Positions 34,951 through 42,129 of a stretch of DNA of 64,000 nucleotides are shown in pieces. Origin of the DNA: an uncultured Marinoscillum sp. Its GTDB lineage: Bacteria; Bacteroidota; Bacteroidia; Cytophagales; MED-G16. The notes beneath the pieces are model-generated. The model was not told the origin of the DNA and made no database searches. It worked only from the letters and a program-made list of their open reading frames with translations. The number at the start of each line of letters is the position of its first letter. Position 1 is the first letter of the stretch. Location: assembly GCA_902529805.1 (NCBI GenBank), contig CABZXU010000004.1:31262-95261 (forward strand), read 5' to 3'. A program made the position numbers and the translations under genes.

Positions 34951-36195
34951 TTATTCTAATGGACCCAAAACATGTGTGGCACACCTAAAACCAACAGTTG
35001 CAGACGACGAATCTTGCGCCATAAAACGCCTCATTCCGGGTGAAAGCCATCTTGCTTGGTCTGCCCACGAACCCCCTTTGTATACCCTTGAAGTATTGTT
35101 TATTAAGTCTTGTCTTTGATTATAAAGACCTTCTGGATCTAAAGCTTCAGTTTGCCTTAAAGGGTTAAGGTCTTCCACGTCGGTATATGTTAATGGTCTG
35201 TAAATATCATAAACCCACTCATTTACGTTTCCAGACATGTTGTAAAGACCAAAGTCGTTTGGTTCATATTCATAAACATTTACGGTTATAAAACCCCTAT
35301 CGTTTAATGCGCCAGCAATTCCAGCATAATCTCCCCTTCCCCTTTTAAAGTTTGCTCTAAACTTTCCAACAGAACCTCTTGTTGAACTTCTTATTGTTTT
35401 TCCATTCCAAGGATACAACCTTCTGTGTGTTTGCATTTCATCAAGCCACTGGTTTCCTATTTGTCCATATGCGGCGTATTCCCACTCTGCTTCAGTTGGT
35501 AATCTAAAGCTTGGCAATAAAACACCAGATTCTATTGGAGGAATATAGCCCTCTTCAGGCTCTTCATCTTTTCCTAAATAACTAATAGTTCGATCATAAT
35601 TAACAACAGCAGTTCTCCAGTTACAATAATCATTTGCTTGTTCCCAACTCACACCAACAACCGGATAATATCTAAAACCAGGATATCTTAAATAATTGTC
35701 TACATAAGGTGTGTTGAAGGCAAGTTCTTTAAACCAAACAGATGTGTCTGGTAGGGCGTTGTTGTAAACTTCTTCGGAAACAGTATCAGAACGCCTAAGA
35801 TCATTTAGGTACTCTAACCAATGGATGTTTGCAATTTCTGTTTCGTCAAGAAAAAAAGATGTTACAGTAACCGTCCTTTCAATATTATCATGAGAATAAA
35901 AAACATCTTCTTCGTAAGTTCCTAAAACAGCTCTGCCGCCCTCTATTAAAACCTGATTAGGCCCAGGAACTTGTCCAGAATAATCAGGAACAACAAACCC
36001 ATTTTCCTCATCATCTTCATCAGGGTAGTTTGAAAAATATTCTCTTCCTGTTGCTGTACTAAGGCTCCCTGGGTTTTTAGCAGATCTTTTTGGCCCACCT
36101 GAGTTACCAAAAGGCAACAAAGAGCATGAACCCAAAAACAAAACAAGACCACCAAAAAACAAAAACAGTTTAAGTGTAAACAATTTATTCATCAT
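34951..36195 (-). CDS. gldJ: Gliding motility lipoprotein GldJ
   Basis: 414 aa from tandem ATGs at 36195/36192. Lipoprotein signal (LFFGGLVLFLGSC), a Ser/Gly-rich spacer with STATGREYFSNY, then a formylglycine-generating-enzyme/sulfatase-modifying-factor-type domain: VLIEGGRAVLGTYEED, FFLDETEIANIHWLEYLNDL, YPVVGVSWEQANDYCNWR, PTEAEWEYAAYGQ, NMSGNVNEWVYDIY, VYKGGSWAD and GFRCA. The STATG lead and YLNDLRR segment favour GldJ over GldK. It is shorter than my memory of F. johnsoniae GldJ (about 560 aa). GldJ supports type IX secretion and gliding. Confidence 0.87.
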   Translation of the reverse strand: MMNKLFTLKLFLFFGGLVLFLGSCSLLPFGNSGGPKRSAKNPGSLSTATGREYFSNYPDEDDEENGFVVPDYSGQVPGPNQVLIEGGRAVLGTYEEDVFYSHDNIERTVTVTSFFLDETEIANIHWLEYLNDLRRSDTVSEEVYNNALPDTSVWFKELAFNTPYVDNYLRYPGFRYYPVVGVSWEQANDYCNWRTAVVNYDRTISYLGKDEEPEEGYIPPIESGVLLPSFRLPTEAEWEYAAYGQIGNQWLDEMQTHRRLYPWNGKTIRSSTRGSVGKFRANFKRGRGDYAGIAGALNDRGFITVNVYEYEPNDFGLYNMSGNVNEWVYDIYRPLTYTDVEDLNPLRQTEALDPEGLYNQRQDLINNTSRVYKGGSWADQARWLSPGMRRFMAQDSSSATVGFRCATHVLGPLE

Positions 36196-36214
36196 AAAAG
36201 TTTGTTATAACTTG

Positions 36215-36222
36215 CAAAATTA
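36215..36222 (-). promoter_or_regulatory. Putative -7 element for gldJ (TAATTTTG)
   Basis: Matches TAnnTTTG on the minus strand, 19 bases upstream of the first gldJ ATG, in the 86-base gap between mfd and gldJ. No -33 TTG seen. Confidence 0.35.
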
Positions 36223-36281
36223 ACCACAAGAATTAATAAAATAAAATTTCTTTAAAATCTTCTAACTTTTTCATTCTATAA

Positions 36282-39200
36282 TTATTGTGTGTTTTTAGAA
36301 AAATATTTTAATAACAACAAACCGACTTTAGTTGAAAAAATATTACTGAAAGATATTTGGAGCGTGTTTTTTGTTATATTTAAAGACGAGCTATTTTTAT
36401 TTTCTTTTAAGTGTTTTAAGAAAAAATCAAATGTTTTAGATGTGTAATATTTGCCGCCTTTTTTTTCCTTAAAATCACAAAACATTGAATTTTCCTTTAT
36501 TTTAATTTTTTTAAAGCCTAACATAAAACCATGTTTTTTTAATTTTTTTATACCAATCAACTCGTTAATTATTGAAGGCAAAGGACCAAACCGATCTACT
36601 AAATCATTTTTTATTTTTTGATACTCTTTTTTCTTTTTTGCCTTGTCTATTTTAGAATATACAGACAATCTTTCATTATGGTTATCAATATACGAGGTTG
36701 GAATAAAAACCTTTTTGTCTATTTCTACCAAACAATCATAATTAATTAAAGGTTTAAAACTAGAGGAACTTTCTAAACCTTCTTTTTTTTTGATCTCTTG
36801 GACAGCCCCGTCTAATATTTTATTATACATGTCAAAACCTAAATCATTAATAAACCCACTTTGTTCACCTCCAAGTAAATCACCCGCACCCCGTATATCT
36901 AAGTCTTTAAGTGCGATTTTAAAACCATCACCAAGTTGTGATAATTCACTTATAGCGGTTAATCTTTTTCTTGCGTCATTAGATAGGTTGTTAAGGCTCT
37001 TTGTTATCAAATAACAATAAGCATTTATATTTGACCGACCAACCCGCCCTCTAATCTGATGGAGATCGGAAAGCCCAAAATTATGAGCATCATTAATTAT
37101 TACCGTATTAGCATTTGCAACATCTAGTCCAGATTCAATTATATTTGTTGAAACCAAAACATCAAAATAACCCTCTATAAACTTTAACATTACTTTTTCA
37201 AGACGATCGCCTGGAAGTTGGCCATGAGCAACACCTATTTTTGCGTCTGGGACAAGTTTTTGAATTGTGTCAGCGATTTGGTAAATATTATACACACGGT
37301 TATTCACAAAAAACACTTGACCAAAACGATCTAATTCTTTTTTAATAACATCTCTAATAATTTTTTTATCAAACGAAATAATTTCCGTTTCAATTGGAAT
37401 TCTATTTGGGGGAGCTGTTTCTATAACACTAATATCTCTAATTCCTATTAACGAGAAATGTAATGTTCTTGGAATTGGTGTAGCTGTAAGAGTTAGTGTA
37501 TCTAAAAACACCTTTTGTTCCTTAATTTTTTCTTTAATTGCCACCCCAAACTTTTGTTCTTCATCAATAATTAATAAACCCAAATCTTTAAACTTGAAAC
37601 TTTTACCAACGGCTTTTTGGGTTCCTATTAATATATCGACTTTTCCTTTTTTACAGTTTTCTAAAATATTCTTAAGGTCTTTTCCTTTTCGAAACCTAGA
37701 AACATAATCAACATTTACTGGAAACTTTTTAAGCCTATTATTAAAGGTGTTGAAATGTTGAAATGCTAATATGGTTGTTGGGACCAATACTAGAACTTGT
37801 TTATTATTACAAACAGCCTTAAAGGCTGCTCGAATCGCAACCTCTGTTTTACCAAAACCAACATCTCCACAAACCAACCTATCCATAGGCCGCCCGCTCT
37901 CCATGTCTTTTTTAATTTCCTTCAAACTTGTTGATTGGTCTGGGGTGTCTTGGAACAGAAATGAGGACTCTAGCTCGGATTGTAAATAATCATCTGTTAA
38001 AAAAGAAAAACCAGAGGATTCTTTTCTTTTTGCATATAATGAAATTAAACCATTAGCTATATCTTTTATTTTGGATTGTACTTTAGATTTTTTTTTAACC
38101 CAGTCATTTGACCCCAGCTTATCTAATACAGGGTTCAAAGAACCCCCAATATACTTTGAGATTTTATGTAGAGAATTAATACCCACATACACAAGGTCGT
38201 TGTTTTGGTATGATACTTTTATCACTTCTTGAAGGGTGTTTTTTACTTTAAGTTTTTCTAAACCCAAAAATCTACCAATACCATAATCAATATGGACAAG
38301 GTAATCTCCAACATTAAGTTTATTGTGGTTAGTTAAGTTTTTTAGTTTTCTTTTTCTTATTCCATCAAAAAAAGGTGTTTTAAATTTAAAATATCTATTA
38401 AATATTTGATGGTCTGTATAATAAACTAACTTGGTGTTATCATCCACAAACCCCTCGGATAAAACCAGCGCTGAAGAATCGAATTGTATACTATTATTTT
38501 TTGATTTAAAATAAACACTAACCCTTTCGACTTGTTCTTCAGACTGAAACCCAATAACTATAGAATAACCCTTGTAACTAAACTTTTCAAGATCCTTTTC
38601 TAGTAAAGTAAGGCTTTTATTAAAATCAGGCTGGTTTCTTGATTTGTATTCAAAAACATCAACACCTTTTTGTGTTTTTAAAACACTAAAATCAACAGAA
38701 ATAAATCGATCCAAACATCTATTAAAAACACCCTTGTTTACAAATAGTTTTTCAGGAGGGGACGACAATACTATATCAGTTTTTGAACTAAGGCCACTAT
38801 AAGCTTCTTTGGTTTTGTCATATAGACCCTCAAGTTTTAAAGCACAGTCTTTTTTGTTTTGAACCCAAACAATAAAACTCTCATCTATGTACTCAAATAG
38901 AGAAACGTTTTTAGATTTTTTGTTTATAGAAGATGGGTTTGCTAAAATGGTTATTTCATTTTTTCTTTCAACAGAAAGCTGTGTTTCAATATCAAAAGTT
39001 GAAATTTTTGCTATTTTATTTTCGTCAAAAGTTATTCTAAAAGGGAAAGAATAAGCAAAAGAATAAATGTCAAAAACTTGCCCTCTAATTGAATACTGAC
39101 CAACCTCTTCAATAAAATCAGATTGTTCAAACCCAAACGACATTAGTTTTGACTCTAATTCTAAATATGAAATATCATCACCCAAAACTAGGCTTAAAGT

Positions 39201-39629
39201 TTGACTTGAAAGTTGTTTTTTTTCAACCACTCTTTCAAAAACAGCCTCAGGGTATGTTATAATTATTTTTTTTTCTTTCTCTTTTTCTTTTATTAAACTA
39301 AGAACCTCACCCCTTAGAACAACATTAGAGTTTTCAACTTTTTCACCCCCATAATATTTATATCCAAGGGAGGGAAAAAGGGAAACATGGTTTTTATTTA
39401 AAATTTTTTTAAGATTATAATAAAAAGAATAAGCAACCTCTTTGTTTTCTACAACAAAACAAAAATTATTATTTAAGCTTGAAAACAATACACTAGGGAT
39501 AAGGTATTTAAGTCCCCCAACCAGACCTCTTAAGGCTTTTTGTTTTGTTTTATAATCACTTAACCAGCTAGATAAAGACTGGACATAGCTGTCTTTTTCG
39601 TAAAACTTAATTAATTCTAAAGAATTCAT
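36282..39629 (-). CDS. mfd: Transcription-repair coupling factor
   Basis: 1,115 aa. Displaces stalled RNA polymerase and recruits UvrA. An N-terminal UvrB-like region is followed by the RNA-polymerase-interacting CarD-like domain (VGDYLVHIDYGIGRFLGLEK). Helicase motifs: Walker A GDVGFGKTEVAIRAAF near residue 586, DEEQKFGV, TATPIPRTLHFSLIG, and HQIRGRVGRSN. The C-terminal TRCF domain is present. Divergent from the SDR gene with a 29-base spacer. Confidence 0.97.
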   Translation of the reverse strand: MNSLELIKFYEKDSYVQSLSSWLSDYKTKQKALRGLVGGLKYLIPSVLFSSLNNNFCFVVENKEVAYSFYYNLKKILNKNHVSLFPSLGYKYYGGEKVENSNVVLRGEVLSLIKEKEKEKKIIITYPEAVFERVVEKKQLSSQTLSLVLGDDISYLELESKLMSFGFEQSDFIEEVGQYSIRGQVFDIYSFAYSFPFRITFDENKIAKISTFDIETQLSVERKNEITILANPSSINKKSKNVSLFEYIDESFIVWVQNKKDCALKLEGLYDKTKEAYSGLSSKTDIVLSSPPEKLFVNKGVFNRCLDRFISVDFSVLKTQKGVDVFEYKSRNQPDFNKSLTLLEKDLEKFSYKGYSIVIGFQSEEQVERVSVYFKSKNNSIQFDSSALVLSEGFVDDNTKLVYYTDHQIFNRYFKFKTPFFDGIRKRKLKNLTNHNKLNVGDYLVHIDYGIGRFLGLEKLKVKNTLQEVIKVSYQNNDLVYVGINSLHKISKYIGGSLNPVLDKLGSNDWVKKKSKVQSKIKDIANGLISLYAKRKESSGFSFLTDDYLQSELESSFLFQDTPDQSTSLKEIKKDMESGRPMDRLVCGDVGFGKTEVAIRAAFKAVCNNKQVLVLVPTTILAFQHFNTFNNRLKKFPVNVDYVSRFRKGKDLKNILENCKKGKVDILIGTQKAVGKSFKFKDLGLLIIDEEQKFGVAIKEKIKEQKVFLDTLTLTATPIPRTLHFSLIGIRDISVIETAPPNRIPIETEIISFDKKIIRDVIKKELDRFGQVFFVNNRVYNIYQIADTIQKLVPDAKIGVAHGQLPGDRLEKVMLKFIEGYFDVLVSTNIIESGLDVANANTVIINDAHNFGLSDLHQIRGRVGRSNINAYCYLITKSLNNLSNDARKRLTAISELSQLGDGFKIALKDLDIRGAGDLLGGEQSGFINDLGFDMYNKILDGAVQEIKKKEGLESSSSFKPLINYDCLVEIDKKVFIPTSYIDNHNERLSVYSKIDKAKKKKEYQKIKNDLVDRFGPLPSIINELIGIKKLKKHGFMLGFKKIKIKENSMFCDFKEKKGGKYYTSKTFDFFLKHLKENKNSSSLNITKNTLQISFSNIFSTKVGLLLLKYFSKNTQ

Positions 39630-39645
39630 TGTTTAAAAAATAAAA

Positions 39646-39653
39646 TATCTTTG
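39646..39653 (+). promoter_or_regulatory. Putative -7 element for the SDR gene (TATCTTTG), 5 bases before ATG
   Basis: Matches TAnnTTTG; only TTAAT separates it from the ATG. A TTG lies 14 bases upstream, shorter than the 17-23 base norm. Confidence 0.4.
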
Positions 39654-39658
39654 TTAAT

Positions 39659-40420
39659 ATGCGCAATATTAAAAAAACTATTTTAGTTACAGGAGGATCT
39701 AGGGGAATAGGTTTAGCAATTACGAAAGAGCTATTAAAAAAGAAAAATTTAATTTATTTAAATTATAAATCAAACACATTACAATTAAGTAAGTTTTTAA
39801 AAACAAATAAGAGTCAAATAATACCATTAAAAGCAAATTTGTCACTTAAAAAAGAAGTGTTTCGTTTAGTAAAAAAAGTTTTAAACGATAACAACTTTCC
39901 TGATGTTATTATAAATAATGCTGGAATTGCTCCTTCCGCTCCTGTGTCATTTACTTCATCTAAATGGGTAGAACAATGGGACAAAACCATTGATGTAAAC
40001 CTAAAAGCCCCAGCTTTAATTTGTAAGTCTTTTATAGAACAAAAAATCAACATGAAAATAAATAAAAAATTAAGAATAATAAACATTTCATCTAGAGCGG
40101 CTTTTAGAGGGGAAACCAAGGATTTTATACCTTATGCCGCATCTAAAGGTGGTTTAATTTCTCTAACAAAAACCATAGCAAAATCTTTTGGTAAAGAGGG
40201 TATTTTGTCTTTTAGTATTGCTCCTGGTTTTGTTAAAACAGAGATGGCTGATGAGTTTATTAATAAATATAGCTTAAACCATGCAATGGAAGGAATAGTT
40301 TTAGATAGATTAACAGAACCAAAAGATGTTGCCCCTGTTGTCTCTTTTATTGCGTCTGGTAAATTAGACCATGCTACAGGATCAACAATTGACATAAACG
40401 GGGGAAGTTATTTGAGATAA
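39659..40420 (+). CDS. Short-chain dehydrogenase/reductase (FabG-like)
   Basis: 253 aa, a classical SDR: cofactor motif ILVTGGSRGIGLAI, NNAGIAPSAP, catalytic Ser in INISSRAAF, Tyr-x3-Lys in IPYAASKGG, and the C-terminal GSTIDINGGSYLR. The closest pattern is 3-oxoacyl-ACP reductase, but it is not in a fatty-acid synthesis cluster, so the substrate is open. An NADPH preference is likely from the Arg after the second Gly of the cofactor motif. Confidence 0.9.
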   Translation: MRNIKKTILVTGGSRGIGLAITKELLKKKNLIYLNYKSNTLQLSKFLKTNKSQIIPLKANLSLKKEVFRLVKKVLNDNNFPDVIINNAGIAPSAPVSFTSSKWVEQWDKTIDVNLKAPALICKSFIEQKINMKINKKLRIINISSRAAFRGETKDFIPYAASKGGLISLTKTIAKSFGKEGILSFSIAPGFVKTEMADEFINKYSLNHAMEGIVLDRLTEPKDVAPVVSFIASGKLDHATGSTIDINGGSYLR

Positions 40421-40431
40421 ACCCTTTTGAA

Positions 40432-40848
40432 TTAAGCCGAAAACAACTGTTTTGGGTCTTTAAACGACTTAAACTCTAATGCATTTCCGCTAGGGTCAAG
40501 AAAAAACATAGTCGCCTGTTCGCCTACCTCTCCTTTAAAGCGAATATATGGATTTATAATAAATTTTATTTTTAATTTTTGAAGCTTTTCTGATAAAGAA
40601 TGCCATTCTTTCCAACCCAAAACAACACCAAAATGTCTTACAGGGACACTTTTACCATCAACTTGATTTTTTTTTGTGTTTGATAGTTCTTTAGGCTTTA
40701 AGTGTGCAGAAACCTGATGGCCAAAAAAATTAAAATCCACCCACGCATCTGACTCTCTACCAATTTTACATCCAAGAATATTTTTATAAAACTTTTTTGT
40801 TTCTTCAATGTCTTTAATTGGAAAAGCTAAATGAAAAGGGTTTTTCAT
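40432..40848 (-). CDS. VOC-family protein (glyoxalase/dioxygenase fold)
   Basis: 138 aa. Two beta-alpha-beta-beta-beta modules. The expected metal-ligand triad is visible: His in [18 protein letters not shown], His in [13 protein letters not shown], and Glu in [15 protein letters not shown]. The enzyme class cannot be told from fold alone (dioxygenase, lyase or resistance protein). Convergent with the SDR gene (11-base gap) and divergent from the patatin gene. Confidence 0.88.
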   Translation of the reverse strand: MKNPFHLAFPIKDIEETKKFYKNILGCKIGRESDAWVDFNFFGHQVSAHLKPKELSNTKKNQVDGKSVPVRHFGVVLGWKEWHSLSEKLQKLKIKFIINPYIRFKGEVGEQATMFFLDPSGNALEFKSFKDPKQLFSA

Positions 40849-40898
40849 ATTTATAAAATTATTAATATTGTGTTTTTAAAAAAAATATTTTAAAAAAA

Positions 40899-41762
40899 AT
40901 GAAAAAAAAAATATCCCTATGTTTATCAAGCGGGGGAGCAAGGGGGCTTGCTCATATAGGCGTCATAGAGGTTCTTTTAGAAAACGGCTATGAGATTGAA
41001 CAAATTTCAGGGTCTTCAATTGGCTCGGTAGTTGGATCAATGTATGCGACAGGGAGCTTCCTTAAGTTTAAAAAATGGGTTCTTGGTTTAGATAAACTAA
41101 AAATATTTTCTTTAATGGATTTTACAATTGGTGGACATGGTGTAATGAGGGGAGATAAAATTTTTAATAAGTTAAAAACTATTGTTGGTGACCAAAATAT
41201 TGAAGATTTAAATATTCCTATGAAAATTATAGCCACAGACGTTGTTAATGGGAAAGAAATAGTTTTTAAAAAAGGAAGTATGTATGATGCTATGAGAGCC
41301 TCTTGTTCAATTCCTGGATTAGTAAGGCCTTTTGTTTATAAAAAAACCCAACTAGTTGATGGTGGGGTATTAAACCCACTACCTTTAAATCATTTACTTT
41401 CCCCTAATCAAACACTAGCCGTTAATCTTAATGAAACCAAAATCAATATAAAAAATAAAAAAGCATCACAAACAACTCAAAACTCCGAAAGCAGTTATTT
41501 TAATGTTTTAAAAGAATACTTTTATTTTAATAAAAGAAATAGAAAAAGGTTAAGCTTTTTCGATCTTACTTATAAATCTATTCATATAATGCAAAATAAA
41601 TTAGCAAATGAAATGTTGTCAAAGCACCCTGTTGATTTTATTGTGAATATCCCTTTTGATTCTTGTTATCCACTCGAGTTTTATAAAGCCAGGGAAATGA
41701 TAAAATTAGGAAGAGAGATGTGTATAAAAGCGCTTAAAAACACCACAAAGGCTATCGTATAA
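40899..41762 (+). CDS. Patatin-like phospholipase
   Basis: 287 aa. Catalytic dyad motifs: oxyanion loop LSSGGARGLAHIGV, nucleophile elbow ISGSSIGSVVGS (Ser), and VDGGVLNPLPL (Asp). It lacks an obvious signal peptide or beta-barrel, so it resembles the short cytosolic RssA/YlbK-type patatins rather than the PlpD type. Likely a lipid acyl hydrolase; substrate unknown. Precedes the small membrane-protein gene on the same strand by 91 bases. Confidence 0.92.
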   Translation: MKKKISLCLSSGGARGLAHIGVIEVLLENGYEIEQISGSSIGSVVGSMYATGSFLKFKKWVLGLDKLKIFSLMDFTIGGHGVMRGDKIFNKLKTIVGDQNIEDLNIPMKIIATDVVNGKEIVFKKGSMYDAMRASCSIPGLVRPFVYKKTQLVDGGVLNPLPLNHLLSPNQTLAVNLNETKINIKNKKASQTTQNSESSYFNVLKEYFYFNKRNRKRLSFFDLTYKSIHIMQNKLANEMLSKHPVDFIVNIPFDSCYPLEFYKAREMIKLGREMCIKALKNTTKAIV

Positions 41763-41816
41763 ATTTAAAAAATATTATACGTAAAATTTTTAATAAAATA
41801 AAAACTTATTTTTTCT

Positions 41817-41848
41817 TTGTTAGAATACTAGAACTTAATTTAAATTTG
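41817..41848 (+). promoter_or_regulatory. Complete Bacteroidota-type promoter (TTG-N21-TAAATTTG)
   Basis: TTG at 41817-41819 and TAAATTTG at 41841-41848 with a 21-base spacer, fitting the -33/-7 consensus. The -7 box ends 5 bases before the ATG of the 35-residue ORF, so the transcript should start at or near the start codon. This is the best-formed promoter in the window. Confidence 0.6.
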
Positions 41849-41853
41849 CAAAT

Positions 41854-41961
41854 ATGGAAATGGTGATACTTATAATTGTGCTTTTTATTTCAGCGATATT
41901 GTGTGCCTTTTTTGTTCCTAATAGCAAAGTGAGCAATCACCCAAAAGACTCAGATTTCTAA
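41854..41961 (+). CDS. 35-residue single-span membrane microprotein
   Basis: Starts MEMVILIIVLFISAILCAFF and ends in a short polar tail (NSKVSNHPKDSDF). One transmembrane helix with a small soluble tail. Supported by a good TTG-N21-TAAATTTG promoter directly upstream and by its tight abutment with another small membrane ORF on the opposite strand. Not recognised. It resembles accessory microproteins of membrane complexes in general shape only. Confidence 0.6.
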   Translation: MEMVILIIVLFISAILCAFFVPNSKVSNHPKDSDF

Positions 41962-41962
41962 T

Positions 41963-42088
41963 TTACTTGTCTTTTTTTACATTTCTGAAATCAACTATAG
42001 AAACAGCCGACACAAAAGCAAGTAAAATAACAACAGCCCAAATAAAAAAACTTGCGCCGTCTTCAATTTGTGGATTAGTAGGAAACAT
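41963..42088 (-). CDS. 41-residue single-span membrane microprotein
   Basis: Starts MFPTNPQIEDGASFFIWAVV, continues with a hydrophobic helix (ILLAFVSAVSIV) and ends in a basic tail (DFRNVKKDK), so the C-terminus is probably cytoplasmic by the positive-inside rule. A TATATTTG -7 element lies 23 bases upstream of the ATG. Convergent with the 35-residue ORF with one base between their stops. Function unknown. These two genes account for the otherwise empty 41763-42129 interval. Confidence 0.6.
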   Translation of the reverse strand: MFPTNPQIEDGASFFIWAVVILLAFVSAVSIVDFRNVKKDK

Positions 42089-42111
42089 TTAATTTTTAAT
42101 TTAAATACGAG

Positions 42112-42119
42112 CAAATATA
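42112..42119 (-). promoter_or_regulatory. Putative -7 element for the 41-residue ORF (TATATTTG)
   Basis: Matches TAnnTTTG on the minus strand, 23 bases before the ATG. It sits in the short gap after the large outer-membrane protein gene. No -33 TTG found. Confidence 0.4.
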
Positions 42120-42129
42120 AGTACAAAAT

